NCBI GenBank assembly: GCA_947494145.1
Contig: CANLTZ010000012.1
Location: 1 to 64,000 of the forward strand
Length of the DNA: 64,000 nucleotides
Source of the DNA: an uncultured Jannaschia sp.
GTDB taxonomy: Bacteria; Pseudomonadota; Alphaproteobacteria; Rhodobacterales; Rhodobacteraceae
Reading direction: 5' to 3'
Within the stretch, counting starts at the first letter, position 1. Every line of letters begins with the position of its first letter. This document shows, piece after piece, positions 41,877 to 50,929 of this stretch. Made by a program: the position numbers and the translations under genes. Below the pieces are notes generated by a model. That model saw nothing but the letters and a program-made list of their open reading frames with translations. It had not been told where the DNA came from and did no database searches.

Positions 41877-42422
41877 CTAGTCCTCCAACCCGAAGGGCGC
41901 GTCGATGCGCAGCCAGACCGCGACCCAATCCGCGACCAGTTGCAGCAATAGAAGGCCCAGACCGACGACCAGCGACAGGTAGGGCTTCCACAATTCCACC
42001 CCCCAGACCGTGTCCGACCGCCAGCCGCGCGACCAGGCCAGGTGCCAGAATTCATAGGCGTAGAACAGCATGATCGCGATGATCCCGGCGGAAATGCCGA
42101 GCGTGAATAACGCCAAAATCCGCCGCGCGGGCGGCTTCAGAGCCAAGGGGATCAGGTCCACATTCACGTGGCCGCGCAAGCGTTGCACATAAGGCAGGCC
42201 CAGCAGCGTGGCCGCGATCATCAGGTAAATCACCGCCTCGGTCTGCCACACGGTGGAGGCGTTCAGCACGAAGCGCACGAAGATCATCTGGCAGGTGATG
42301 GCCACCGATGCCACGATCATGGCGGCCGACACCCAGCCTGCTACCGTGCTGATCCAGCCCACACTTCTCAGGAACAGGTTTCCCCCGTCGGCAGCGACGC
42401 GCGTGCCGGTTTGGACCGCCAT
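41877..42422 (-). CDS. dctQ: TRAP transporter small permease, DctQ
   Basis: A 181-residue membrane protein with four helices; the start at 42422 (MAVQTGTRVAADGGNLFLRS) has GGAGG upstream. WQTEAVIYLMIAATLLGLPYVQRLRGHVNV is the conserved DctQ core. It is co-encoded with dctM (3-bp gap). Confidence 0.9.
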   Translation of the reverse strand: MAVQTGTRVAADGGNLFLRSVGWISTVAGWVSAAMIVASVAITCQMIFVRFVLNASTVWQTEAVIYLMIAATLLGLPYVQRLRGHVNVDLIPLALKPPARRILALFTLGISAGIIAIMLFYAYEFWHLAWSRGWRSDTVWGVELWKPYLSLVVGLGLLLLQLVADWVAVWLRIDAPFGLED

Positions 42423-42460
42423 GGCAGCCTCCTCCAAAACGTCTCTAAGTCAGGGGAAAC

Positions 42461-42484
42461 GGGCGCGCCTGACGCGGCGCGCCC
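42461..42484. terminator. Intra-operon stem-loop after dctP
   Basis: Perfect 9-bp arms GGGCGCGCC (42461-42469) and GGCGCGCCC (42476-42484) with a 6-base loop, in the 69-bp gap between the dctP stop and the dctQ start. Confidence 0.7.
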
Positions 42485-42491
42485 CGCCCGG

Positions 42492-43472
42492 TCACTCGAC
42501 CGACAACGCCATGTCCAGCAACTCCTGGCCGCCGGGCGTTTCTTCGATGAAGGCTTTGTACGACGTCTCCTGCGCCAAGGCGCGCCAGGCGTCGAACTCT
42601 TCCTGGGACATCTGCGCGATCTCGACGCCGTTTTCCTCGAAGACGCGGGCGGATTCCGCGTCCTGCTCTTTGGCTTCTTCCAGATAGAACGCTTCGGCTT
42701 TGGCAGACGCCTCCATGAGCGCGGCCTGCTGGTCTTCCGACAGACCTTCGAACGTCGTCTTATTGATCAAAAGGGGCTGATACATGAACCACAGCGCGAA
42801 ATCGCCCGCGGGCGTGTAGCACGACACCTGCTCGTAAATCCGATAACTCACGAAGCTGGAAGACGACGTGTTTGCCGCGTCCAGAACCCCCGTCTGCATC
42901 GCGTTGTAGATTTCCGACGACGCCATGGACGCAATCGAGGCGCCCGCCCCGGCCAGCATCTGTTCAAACGCCTTTCCCGCCGCACGGGTCTGCTTGCCGA
43001 CCATGTCGTCAGGGCCGGTGATGCAGCCGTCCTTTCCGGCAAACCCCCCGGCCAGATAGCCGTGGACCAGCACCATCACGTCATCTTCGGCCATCTTTTC
43101 TTCGATGGCTTCCATAAACGGGCTTTCGTTCAGCCGCGCCGCATGGTCGTGGTTCTTCACCAGCCCCGGCATCAGCGTCAGGTTATAGGCGGGCTGCACA
43201 CCGCCCGCATAGCTCAGCGGCAGAACGGTCATATCAAGCTGCCCACGGCTCAACGGCTGATACTGCTCGCGCGCTTTGAAAAGCGACGCAGACGGGAAGA
43301 TTTTGATGTCCAGGCCCACATCGGCGGCGGCCACGTCGTTGGCGATCATCTCGGCCACCTTGTGGCGCACATCGCCGGTGGACCATTGGTGCGACAGACG
43401 CAGTTCGGTGGCGGATGCGGTGCTGGCGGCGGTGGCCAGGGCCAGCGCGGACACGGTCAGTTTAATGTTCAT
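42492..43472 (-). CDS. dctP: TRAP transporter substrate-binding protein, DctP
   Basis: A 326-residue periplasmic protein; start at 43472 with signal peptide MNIKLTVSALALATAASTASA. The DctP fold shows in LRLSHQWSTGDVRHKVAEMI, DVGLDIKIFPSASLFKAREQ, and the conserved KAFEQMLAGAGASIASMASS with IYNAMQTGVLDAANTSSSSF, where an Arg of the TRAAGKAFE region normally binds the carboxylate. It is the first gene of the malonate TRAP/degradation operon and is divergent from the GntR gene. Confidence 0.92.
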   Translation of the reverse strand: MNIKLTVSALALATAASTASATELRLSHQWSTGDVRHKVAEMIANDVAAADVGLDIKIFPSASLFKAREQYQPLSRGQLDMTVLPLSYAGGVQPAYNLTLMPGLVKNHDHAARLNESPFMEAIEEKMAEDDVMVLVHGYLAGGFAGKDGCITGPDDMVGKQTRAAGKAFEQMLAGAGASIASMASSEIYNAMQTGVLDAANTSSSSFVSYRIYEQVSCYTPAGDFALWFMYQPLLINKTTFEGLSEDQQAALMEASAKAEAFYLEEAKEQDAESARVFEENGVEIAQMSQEEFDAWRALAQETSYKAFIEETPGGQELLDMALSVE

Positions 43473-43549
43473 TCGGTTCCTCCCAAACCCGGTCCTCCAC
43501 CGGGGTTGGCGTTCACGCTGCCCGAGTCGGCAATACCCTGTCAACGTTT

Positions 43550-43559
43550 TTGTATACAA
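43550..43559. promoter_or_regulatory. Palindrome, probable GntR operator of the malonate operon
   Basis: A perfect 10-bp palindrome TTGTATACAA between dctP (start 43472) and the GntR gene (start 43605). The GTATAC core also occurs in the operator candidate at 32125-32142. Confidence 0.65.
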
Positions 43560-43604
43560 GAAATGCCCGCTTGCATTCTGGACGGCCCGTGCTAGCGGTT
43601 GTTT

Positions 43605-44255
43605 ATGGCCCGCCATGCCGACACCATCGCGGAACAACTGGAAGAGTTGATCCTGTCCGACGCGTTTTCGGATGGCGACCGGCTGGACGAAGTCCAACTG
43701 GCCAAGCGCTTCGGCGTCTCCCGCACCCCGGTCCGCGAAGCCATCCAGCGGCTCGCCTTGTCCGGCCTGGTCGACCTGCGCCCCCGTCGCGGCGCCTTCG
43801 TGCACCAGCCCGATGCCGTTGAACTGATGGAGATGTTCGAAGTCATGGCCGAGTTGGAGGCGACCTGCGCCCGCCTCGCCGCGCAGCGCATCACCGACGA
43901 TGCCCTGGCCAAGTTGCAGGCCGCAAACCAGGCCTGCGAAGACGCCGTCGCCGCAGGCGATGCCGATGGCTATTACCGGGCCAATGAAGGCTTCCACCAC
44001 ATCCTTTACGCGCAATCCGGCAATCGGTTCTTGGAAACCGAGACCTTGCGCCTGAAGAACCGCCTGAAACCCTATCGCCGGATGCAACTGCGTTTGCGCG
44101 GCCGCATGGCGCAATCCCTGTCCGAACACAGCGCCATCGTCGACGCCCTGATCGCCGCCGACGGCCCCCGCGCTGCCGACGCGGTCCGCGACCACGTGGC
44201 CGTCCAGGGCGAAAAGTTTCACCGCCTGATGGCCACGCTTCAGGCGGCCGAGTGA
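43605..44255 (+). CDS. GntR-family regulator of the malonate operon (MatR-like)
   Basis: A 216-residue FCD-type regulator. HTH: LDEVQLAKRFGVSRTPVREAIQRLALSGL, with the wing LRPRRGAFVHQP. The FCD ligand domain has histidines in GFHHILY, SEHSAIV and DHVAVQGEKFH that usually hold a metal for carboxylate binding. It is divergent from the malonate operon, so malonate or malonyl-CoA is the likely effector. The stop overlaps the GTG start of the hydrolase gene. Confidence 0.9.
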   Translation: MARHADTIAEQLEELILSDAFSDGDRLDEVQLAKRFGVSRTPVREAIQRLALSGLVDLRPRRGAFVHQPDAVELMEMFEVMAELEATCARLAAQRITDDALAKLQAANQACEDAVAAGDADGYYRANEGFHHILYAQSGNRFLETETLRLKNRLKPYRRMQLRLRGRMAQSLSEHSAIVDALIAADGPRAADAVRDHVAVQGEKFHRLMATLQAAE

Positions 44256-45172
44256 ACCCGGACCCCGCCGCCATCCTCGCCGCCGCGCCCAACGCGCCCG
44301 GCTTCTTCGACGGGTTCAAGTCCCGCGTGATCGCCCTGCCCCATGGCGGCCATGCCTTCGCGCGCATCGGCGGGTCGGGCCCGCCGCTTCTATTGCTCCA
44401 CGGCTATCCGCAGACCTCCGCCATGTGGCACCGCATCGCCCCGGCGCTGGCCCGTGATCACACCGTCATCTGCCCCGACCTGCGCGGCTATGGCGCCTCG
44501 TGGAAGCCCGAGGTCACGCCCGACCATGCGGCCATGTCCAAGCGCGCCATGGCCGATGACCTGCTGGCGATGATGGACGCGCTCGGCCATGACAGCTTCG
44601 CCATCGGCGCCCATGACCGGGGTGCGCGCGTCGCCCACCGCCTGGCCGCCGACCACCCGGCCCGCGTCATGCGCCTCGCCACGCTGGACATCGCCCCCAC
44701 GCGCGAGATGTATGCCGAAGGTGGCCCCGGGTTTGCCGCCGCCTATTGGCATTGGTTCTGGCTCATCCAGCCCGCGCCCCTGCCCGAACGGCTGATCGGC
44801 GCGGACCCGGATTGGTACTGGTGCCGCAAATGCTGCTCCGGCAGCGCGGGCGCGGCGCCTTTCGCACGGCCAGCTTTGGAGGAATACCTCACGGCCTTCC
44901 GCAACCCGGCGATGATTTCGGCCAGTTGCGAAGATTACCGTGCCGCCTGGACCATCGACATCGCCCATGACGACGCCGAGACGGGTCCGATCAAGACCCC
45001 CCTGCTGGCGCTTTGGGGTAAAGACGGTGCGATCGACGCCCATTTCGACGCCCTCGCCCTCTGGCGCCGCCGCGCCTCTGACGTGACCGGCCAAGCCATC
45101 CCCGGCGGGCACTATCTGGCCGAAGAAACACCCGAGGTGGTTCTTGACCACTGGCGGGACTTCTTCGGTTAG
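44252..45172 (+). CDS. Fluoroacetate/haloacetate dehalogenase-like alpha/beta hydrolase
   Basis: A 306-residue hydrolase starting at GTG 44252, overlapping the GntR stop (GTGA). The nucleophile elbow is GAHDRGARVAHRLAADHP with Asp122, the signature of haloacetate dehalogenases; YWHWFWLIQPAPLPERLIGA keeps the His-Trp pair that cradles the halide, EEYLTAF may supply the Tyr, and CEDYRAAW plus LLALWGKDGAID match the family. The catalytic His is in IPGGHYLAEETPE. Epoxide hydrolases share the fold but lack this combination. Co-transcription with the malonate regulator suggests a linked C2/C3 acid metabolism. Confidence 0.83.
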   Translation: MNPDPAAILAAAPNAPGFFDGFKSRVIALPHGGHAFARIGGSGPPLLLLHGYPQTSAMWHRIAPALARDHTVICPDLRGYGASWKPEVTPDHAAMSKRAMADDLLAMMDALGHDSFAIGAHDRGARVAHRLAADHPARVMRLATLDIAPTREMYAEGGPGFAAAYWHWFWLIQPAPLPERLIGADPDWYWCRKCCSGSAGAAPFARPALEEYLTAFRNPAMISASCEDYRAAWTIDIAHDDAETGPIKTPLLALWGKDGAIDAHFDALALWRRRASDVTGQAIPGGHYLAEETPEVVLDHWRDFFG

Positions 45173-45204
45173 CCTTCGCACCCCGCTCCCGGCCAGGAAA
45201 TGAG

Positions 45205-45432
45205 CGGTGCCAGCGCCGGGCCGGGGATCGGCGCTTTGACGGTCGAGCGATGCACTTTATGGCTGCCAAGTCCATCGCACCGCCGTTCGGCGCGGAACAT
45301 CAACCAAAGCGCCGGTCCGCTGGGCCGGTCTCTCGCGCATTGCAAGGCAATGCGCTGCCGACAGGCGACTGCACGCAGTCGCCGAGAGGTCGGCGCTGGC
45401 ACGGCGGGGCTGAAGCCCCTTGATTCCGTGCC
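45205..45432. repeat. Mosaic palindromic intergenic element B
   Basis: Lies between two convergent gene ends. A 200-bp core (45205-45404) has terminal inverted repeats CGGTGCCAGCGCCGG and TCGGCGCTGGCACGG; the flank to 45432 repeats the CTTGATTCCGTGCC module. Internally it carries ACTTTATGGCTGCC, a CATTGC-AAG-GCAATG hairpin (near 45338-45352), and GCGACTGCACGCAGTCGC (45365-45382), a perfect small palindrome. It is in inverted orientation relative to element C. Confidence 0.75.
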
Positions 45433-45458
45433 AACGAAGACCAGACGATCTCAACCGA

Positions 45459-46310
45459 TCAAATCAACCCATACTGCGCCGCCTTATTCCGCAGAAACGG
45501 CAAGCCCTGGGCCAGCACCACGTCCCGGCTTTCGGCCACCGGGCGCCAGACGGCCAGGCCGTGGGCGATTTCGGGGGGCATGTCGATGAAGCTTTCCATG
45601 GCCAACCCGCCTTCGAAGCCAATGGCCGCCATGGCGCCGTAAACCTCATCCCACCGCACATTGCCTGCGCCCGGCGTGCCACGATCCGATTCCGACAGGT
45701 GGATATAGGCGAGATGCGCGCCCCCATCGAGAACACCCATGGCCATCCCCCGCTCCTCGATATTCATGTGATAGGTGTCGAGGTGCAGAAACATATTGTC
45801 CGCCCCCACGCGCTCGATCATCTCGACGCCCTGCCGGGCCGTGTTGATCAGATGGGTCTCGTAGCGGTTCACCGGCTCGATCCCGAAGCGCAGGCCCAGG
45901 CCCTTGGCATGGGCCGCCGCCGCCTCAAGCGTGCGGGCCACGTTATCCAATTCCGCAGCCGTGGGCGGCAATCCCGTCGTCTCGCCGATGCCGCCATAGA
46001 CGACGCCCGACAAGGCCTCCGCCCCCAAAGCATGGGCCACATCCAGCGCGCGCGTCAGGAAAGCCACCGCGCCGTCTGGCCCATGGCGCGACGGCCAGAC
46101 GGCTTCCGGCAGACCCAGTGAACACACCGCCCGCAAGCCCGCCTGTTCCAGCAAGGCGCGCGAATGGGCTGGGTCCACGATCTCCGGGTCCAGAAGCGCG
46201 ATCTCGATGAAGTCGAACCCCTCCGCCGCGCAGGCCGCCACGGCGCGCTCCGCGCCCGCGCGGTCCCACCGCATGGTCCACATGCTGGTATGCACGCCAA
46301 AACCCTGCAT
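45459..46310 (-). CDS. TIM-barrel sugar isomerase/epimerase (tagatose/psicose 3-epimerase-like)
   Basis: A 283-residue metal-dependent isomerase; start at 46310 (MQGFGVHTSMWTMRWDRAGA). Catalytic and metal residues follow the ketose 3-epimerase pattern: Glu145 in GIEPVNRYETHLINTARQG, Asp178 and His181 in LHLDTYHMNIEE, Arg210 in HLSESDRGTPGAG, and Glu239 in AMESF. Related TIM-barrel enzymes include D-apiose and erythrulose-phosphate isomerases, so the exact sugar is open. It is divergent from the FGGY kinase gene with 78 bp between the starts. Confidence 0.87.
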   Translation of the reverse strand: MQGFGVHTSMWTMRWDRAGAERAVAACAAEGFDFIEIALLDPEIVDPAHSRALLEQAGLRAVCSLGLPEAVWPSRHGPDGAVAFLTRALDVAHALGAEALSGVVYGGIGETTGLPPTAAELDNVARTLEAAAAHAKGLGLRFGIEPVNRYETHLINTARQGVEMIERVGADNMFLHLDTYHMNIEERGMAMGVLDGGAHLAYIHLSESDRGTPGAGNVRWDEVYGAMAAIGFEGGLAMESFIDMPPEIAHGLAVWRPVAESRDVVLAQGLPFLRNKAAQYGLI

Positions 46311-46323
46311 CCCCGATCCTCCC

Positions 46324-46349
46324 GATTTGACGACCCCTCGGGGCAAATC
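46324..46349. promoter_or_regulatory. Nested inverted repeat between divergent sugar genes
   Basis: Arms GATTTG (46324-46329) and CAAATC (46344-46349) enclose CCCC-TC-GGGG. It lies between the epimerase and kinase starts and could be an operator. No regulator gene for this sugar cluster is seen in the window, so the assignment is weak. Confidence 0.3.
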
Positions 46350-46388
46350 TAGAGATCCGGGGCGAAGGCGCAATCGGGGGGACCGCCA

Positions 46389-47885
46389 ATGACCTATCTG
46401 ATCGGAATTGATGGCGGCACGGAATCCGTGCGCGCCCATGTCTTCGACCTGGAGGGCCGATCCCTGGCGAGCCATGCCAGCCCCTACCAGACAGCGTTTC
46501 CCGCCCCCGGCCAAGCCGAACAAGACCCTGAGGAATGGTGGCGCGCCACCGGCGAGGCCGTGCAAGGCGCCGTCGTCGCTGCCGGGATCGACGCGCAGGA
46601 TGTGACCGCGTTAGCCTGTGATACGACCTCCTGCACCGTTGTCGCCCTTAATGCAGACGGCATCCCACTCCGACCCTGCTTGCTGTGGATGGATGTCCGC
46701 GCCCATGCCGAAGCCGACGAAATTGCCGCCACAGGCGACCCCGCCTTGCGCCTCAACGGCGCCGGTGCTGGGCCGCTCAGCCCCGAATGGATGCTGCCCA
46801 AGGCACTCTGGCTCAAGCGGCACCAACCAGATATCTGGGCCCGCGCCGCCCGCATCGGCGAATATCAAGACTTCCTGACCCTGCGCCTGACGGGCCGCTG
46901 GGTCGCGTCGCTCAACAACCTGACCATGCGCTGGCACTACCAGACGCGCCATGGCGGCTGGCCGGACAGCCTTCTTGCCAATTTGGACCTGACCGAACTG
47001 CGCGACCGCTGGCCCAGCGACATCGCCGCCCCGGGCGAAGTCATCGACACCTTAACCCCCGATGCCGCTGCCCATCTGGGCCTGCCGCAAAACGTAAAGG
47101 TCGTCCAAGGCGGGGCGGATGCGTTTATCGGTATGGTCGGCCTGGGCGTGCGCGCCTCGGGGGACCTGGCGCTCATCACCGGGTCATCGCACCTGCAACT
47201 GGGTGTGTCCCCGGTGGACACCCACGCGCCGGGCATCTGGGGCACCTATGCCGATTGCGTCTACCCAGACCGCCACATCATCGAAGGCGGGCAGACCTCG
47301 TCGGGCTCGGTCATCGCCTGGTTCAAGCGCCACTTTGCCCCTGACACGCCCTACGAGGTTCTGAACGAAGCCGCCGCTGCCCTGCCCCCGGGGGCCGAAG
47401 GCCTGCTGGCGGTGGACCACTTCCAGGGCAACCGCACACCCCATACCGATGCCCTGGCGCGCGGCGCGATCACCGGGCTGTCGCTGAAACACGAGCCCGC
47501 CCATATCTATCGCGCGCTGATCGAAGGGGTCTGCCTGGGCACACGCGCCATCGTGGACACCTTCGGCTCGGCCTTCGACACCAAGCGCATCGTGGTCGCG
47601 GGCGGGGCCACCAATGCGCCGTTCTGGCTGCAAATCCACGCTGACACGCTGGGCCTGCCGCTGGAAATCACCGAACAGCCCGAGGCGCCTGCATTGGGGT
47701 CCGCCATCCTGGCCGGGGTGGGCGCGGGACACTTCGCCAGCATCGACGACGGCTGCGCCGCCATGGTCCGCACCGCCCGAGTGATCGAGCCAGACATGGC
47801 CGCACATGCTGCCTACGGCCCTATCTTTGAGCGGTACAAGGCCGCTTACGAGGCGCTGAAAGCGGTGCGCGACGAGCAGATATAA
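46389..47885 (+). CDS. FGGY-family carbohydrate kinase
   Basis: A 498-residue kinase of the hexokinase/actin fold. The phosphate-1 motif is [35 protein letters not shown] and [17 protein letters not shown] belong to the sugar site; [14 protein letters not shown] carries the catalytic Asp; the adenosine region is [20 protein letters not shown]. Sequence features look nearer to ribulokinase/erythritol-kinase groups than to glycerol or xylulose kinase. It precedes the sugar importer, so it probably phosphorylates the imported sugar or its isomerised product. Confidence 0.88.
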   Translation: MTYLIGIDGGTESVRAHVFDLEGRSLASHASPYQTAFPAPGQAEQDPEEWWRATGEAVQGAVVAAGIDAQDVTALACDTTSCTVVALNADGIPLRPCLLWMDVRAHAEADEIAATGDPALRLNGAGAGPLSPEWMLPKALWLKRHQPDIWARAARIGEYQDFLTLRLTGRWVASLNNLTMRWHYQTRHGGWPDSLLANLDLTELRDRWPSDIAAPGEVIDTLTPDAAAHLGLPQNVKVVQGGADAFIGMVGLGVRASGDLALITGSSHLQLGVSPVDTHAPGIWGTYADCVYPDRHIIEGGQTSSGSVIAWFKRHFAPDTPYEVLNEAAAALPPGAEGLLAVDHFQGNRTPHTDALARGAITGLSLKHEPAHIYRALIEGVCLGTRAIVDTFGSAFDTKRIVVAGGATNAPFWLQIHADTLGLPLEITEQPEAPALGSAILAGVGAGHFASIDDGCAAMVRTARVIEPDMAAHAAYGPIFERYKAAYEALKAVRDEQI

Positions 47886-47891
47886 GGCGAG

Positions 47892-48035
47892 GCCGGTCCA
47901 TCGACGGGCCGCCGGTCGGCGGGCCAACGGAGGTGCTGGGGCGCTTTATGGCTACCGTATCCGAAAACGCCTTCCGCTTCGCGCCAAGCCCCGCCAAATC
48001 GTCAGGCCGTGGGGGCAGCCCGTCGATGGACCGGC
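47892..48035. repeat. Mosaic palindromic intergenic element D
   Basis: A 144-bp element with perfect 18-bp terminal inverted repeats: GCCGGTCCATCGACGGGC (47892-47909) and its complement (48018-48035). The core GGCGCTTTATGGCTACC matches, inverted, the core of element C, and the right flank (GGGCTTGATTCCGGTCC) matches the flanks of A-C. It lies between the kinase and the binding-protein gene. Confidence 0.75.
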
Positions 48036-48186
48036 GCCCCGCGGGCTTGATTCCGGTCCATGCCATAGCCTGCATCTAAACCATGCAGGCCCTAATGTGC
48101 GGAAACATCTTGAACACGCTGCGTCGCACTTTACCGTGAGGAAACGCGACTCCGGCATGATCCGGGGCAACATCTGGGAGGATGAC

Positions 48187-49167
48187 ATGAAAAGACTGAC
48201 CGTGACCGCCGCCGCCCTGGCGACGACCATGCTTGCTGCGCCCGCTTTCGCGGACGGCCATTCCAAGGACATGGTAACCGTCGTGAAGATCGACGGCATC
48301 GCCTGGTTCAACCGGATGCGCGAAGGCGTGGACGAATGGGCGGCCGAGACCGGCAACAATGCCCGCCTCGTCGGTCCGGCCGAAGCCGACCCGCAGCAGC
48401 AAGCCGCGCTGATCGAAGACATGATCGCCCAAGGCGTCGATGCCCTTCTGGTGGTGCCGATGTCCCCCGAAGCCATCGAACCCGTACTGGGCCGCGCCAT
48501 GGAACAGGGCATCACGGTTATCACCCATGAAGCCGCCAGCCAGCAGAATACCAACTACGACATCGAAGCCTTCCGCAACGAAGATTTCGGCGCCAACCTG
48601 ATGGACCGCATGGCCGCCTGCATGGGCGAGGAAGGCGAATATGCCGTCTTCGTGGGCAGTCTTGGCAGCCAGACCCACAACCAATGGGTCGACGGCGCCA
48701 TCGCCCGCCAGCAGGAAGCCTATCCCAACATGACCCTGGTGGGCGACAAGAACGAAACCTTCGACGACCAGCAGGAAGCCTACGCCCGCGCCCAGGAAGT
48801 GCTGCGCGCCTTCCCGAACATCAAGGGAATGCAGGGTTCCGCCTCGACCGATGTGGCAGGCATTGGCCTCGCCATCGAAGAACGCGGGATGGAAGACGAT
48901 ACCTGCGTCTTCGGCACCTCGCTCCCGTCCATCGCGGGGCAATACATGGAAACCGGCGCCGTGGACGGCATCGGCTTCTGGGACCCGAAGATCGCCGGGC
49001 AGGCCATGAACAAGGTCGCCACAATGGTCATGGACGGCGAAGAGATCACCGACGGGATGGACCTCGGCCTGCCGGGCTATGAGAGCGTCAAGCTCGAAGG
49101 CAAGGTCATCTTCGGTGAAGCCTTCGTGGACGTGGACGCGTCCAACATGGCCGATTACCCGTTCTGA
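48187..49167 (+). CDS. Sugar ABC transporter substrate-binding protein (RbsB/RhaS/LsrB type)
   Basis: A 326-residue periplasmic protein with signal peptide [24 protein letters not shown]. The periplasmic-binding-protein type I fold shows in [20 protein letters not shown], the [20 protein letters not shown] hinge, and [20 protein letters not shown]. It starts the importer operon (binding protein, ATPase, two permeases) which continues into dhaK and dhaL. A stem-loop follows its stop. The ligand is a sugar or polyol, not further defined. Confidence 0.9.
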   Translation: MKRLTVTAAALATTMLAAPAFADGHSKDMVTVVKIDGIAWFNRMREGVDEWAAETGNNARLVGPAEADPQQQAALIEDMIAQGVDALLVVPMSPEAIEPVLGRAMEQGITVITHEAASQQNTNYDIEAFRNEDFGANLMDRMAACMGEEGEYAVFVGSLGSQTHNQWVDGAIARQQEAYPNMTLVGDKNETFDDQQEAYARAQEVLRAFPNIKGMQGSASTDVAGIGLAIEERGMEDDTCVFGTSLPSIAGQYMETGAVDGIGFWDPKIAGQAMNKVATMVMDGEEITDGMDLGLPGYESVKLEGKVIFGEAFVDVDASNMADYPF

Positions 49168-49176
49168 TCCGATCAA

Positions 49177-49202
49177 GGGGGTGGCGTGTCCGCGCCGCCC
49201 CC
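49177..49202. terminator. Intra-operon stem-loop after the sugar-binding gene
   Basis: 10-bp arms GGGGGTGGCG (49177-49186) and CGCCGCCCCC (49193-49202) with one G-T pair and a 6-base loop, between the binding-protein stop and the ATPase start. Confidence 0.7.
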
Positions 49203-49215
49203 ATCCGGGGTATCC

Positions 49216-50712
49216 ATGTCCACAAGCACAGCACCGCTGGTGACGCTGCAAGGCGTGACCAAGCGCTACGCCGCCATCACCGCGCTCGACCAGGTCGATC
49301 TGACCATCCGCGCGGGCGAAGCCGTGTGCCTGGCGGGCGAAAACGGGTCGGGCAAATCGACCCTGATCAAGGTGCTTGTGGGGGTGGAACAGCCCAGCGA
49401 GGGCCGCGTCCTGTTCGATGGCGTGGCCCAAGCCCGGATCACGCCGACCGCGGCGACGCAGGCCGGCGTCCAGGTCATCTTTCAGGATTTCAGTCTCTTT
49501 CCCAACCTCTCGGTCTGGGAAAACATCGCCATGACGGCCGAGCGTGCCACCGGCACCCGCCTTGTCCACCGTGCCCGCGCCCGCGCCCGGGCACGCGAGG
49601 TGTTGGACCGCGTGGGCGTGGCGCTGGACCTGAACGCGCGCGTCGAAACCTTGCCCGTTGCGCACAAACAACTGGTCGCCATCTGCCGGGCGCTCGCCTC
49701 AGACGCGCGGCTCATCATCATGGATGAGCCGACCACCGCTCTGACCGAACGCGAAGTCGCCCGGCTTCTCGACCTGATCCGGCGGCTCAAGGCCGACGGC
49801 GTGGCCGTCCTGTTCGTCTCGCACAAATTGGCCGAGGTGCTGGAGGTCTGCGAACACGTCGTCGTCCTGCGCAACGGCGCCAAGGTCGCCGAGGGCGATG
49901 CAAGCGAATTCGACGCTGCCTCGCTCACCCGCGCGATGACGGGCCGCGACGTGGCCGAAACACCCCCTGCCCCGCTGGATGCCGCCGCCGCGCCCCTGCT
50001 GTCCGTGGACCATCTGGGCAAAAATGGCGTCTTCAACGACGTGTCCTTCACGCTCCATGTGGGGGAGGTTCTGGGCGTCGCGGGCCTGCTCGGCTCGGGC
50101 CGGACGTCGCTGGCCAAGGCGCTGTTTGGCTTGGCCAAACCCGATCAGGGCCGCGTGATGCTCGATGGCGTCGACGTCCCGCTCGGCGACCCGATTGCGG
50201 CGTCGGGGCGCGGCATCGGCTATGTGCCCGAAGACCGCCTGACCGAGGGCCTTTTTCTGGAACAAAGCATCGCGCGCAACATCGCCGTGGGCCGCTTCGA
50301 CGACCACGCTTCGGGCGGCATCCTGAACCTGCGCGCACTTTGGGCCGAGGCCGCCGACTGGCTGGGCCGCCTGTCGGTCAAGGCGCCCGACCCGCAGGCG
50401 CCCGTCCGCTCGCTTTCTGGCGGCAACCAACAGCGCGTGGTGCTGGCCCGCTGGATGGCCCGGCAACCCCGTGTGTTGATCCTGAATGGGCCCTCCGTGG
50501 GCGTCGATGTCGGCTCCAAGGCAGAAATCCACGGCATCATCGCAGACCTGGCCGCGCGCGGCCTGGGCGTCATCGTCATCTCGGACGATCTGCCCGAGCT
50601 ACTGGGCACCTGCCACCGCATTCTGGTGATGAAAGCGGGTGTGATCACGGACGAAGTAGAAGGGGGCGCCGGCGTGAGCGAAGAAGACCTGAGCCATAGG
50701 TTGGCGTCGTGA
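49216..50712 (+). CDS. Sugar ABC transporter ATP-binding protein, duplicated ATPase
   Basis: A 498-residue protein with two ATPase domains as in RbsA. Domain 1 is complete: Walker A GENGSGKST, signature-region LPVAHKQLVAICRALA, Walker B LIIMDEPTTALT and FVSHKLAEV. Domain 2 has the altered Walker A GLLGSGRTS and Walker B VLILNGPSVGVD, with an intact signature LSGGNQQR, the common asymmetry in this family. The start at 49216 (MSTSTAPLVTLQGVTKRYAA) is preferred to one 10 codons upstream. Element C separates it from the permease genes. Confidence 0.93.
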   Translation: MSTSTAPLVTLQGVTKRYAAITALDQVDLTIRAGEAVCLAGENGSGKSTLIKVLVGVEQPSEGRVLFDGVAQARITPTAATQAGVQVIFQDFSLFPNLSVWENIAMTAERATGTRLVHRARARARAREVLDRVGVALDLNARVETLPVAHKQLVAICRALASDARLIIMDEPTTALTEREVARLLDLIRRLKADGVAVLFVSHKLAEVLEVCEHVVVLRNGAKVAEGDASEFDAASLTRAMTGRDVAETPPAPLDAAAAPLLSVDHLGKNGVFNDVSFTLHVGEVLGVAGLLGSGRTSLAKALFGLAKPDQGRVMLDGVDVPLGDPIAASGRGIGYVPEDRLTEGLFLEQSIARNIAVGRFDDHASGGILNLRALWAEAADWLGRLSVKAPDPQAPVRSLSGGNQQRVVLARWMARQPRVLILNGPSVGVDVGSKAEIHGIIADLAARGLGVIVISDDLPELLGTCHRILVMKAGVITDEVEGGAGVSEEDLSHRLAS

Positions 50713-50738
50713 GGGTTGCTGGCGGTGCTGCCCTGCCA

Positions 50739-50903
50739 GGCACGGAATCAAGGCCAAAGGCCGCCGTGCCAGCGCCGGTCCGGCCCAGCGGACCGGCGCT
50801 TTGGCTAGCCACACAAGCCGAAGGTCCGTTCAACGGACATGGCCACCATAAAGCGCCCCGCTTGACCGTTTCAGCGCCGCTCCCCGACCCGGCGCTGGCA
50901 CGG
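50739..50903. repeat. Mosaic palindromic intergenic element C
   Basis: Inserted between the ATPase and permease genes of one operon, so it must be transcribed. A 140-bp core (50764-50903) has perfect 15-bp terminal inverted repeats CCGTGCCAGCGCCGG and CCGGCGCTGGCACGG. Inside are AGCGCCGGTCCG/CGGACCGGCGCT (50771-50782 and 50789-50800), TCCGTT-C-AACGGA, and the core GGCCACCATAAAGCGCC. The left flank from 50739 (GGCACGGAATCAAGG) pairs with CCGTGCC at 50764-50770. Confidence 0.8.
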
Positions 50904-50929
50904 CTCACCGCAGGCGGGGGCCCCGCGAC

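Noticed and set aside
48076-49671. A 531-residue minus-strand frame across the sugar-binding and ATPase genes
   Set aside because: Crosses two well-supported plus-strand genes and has no domain.
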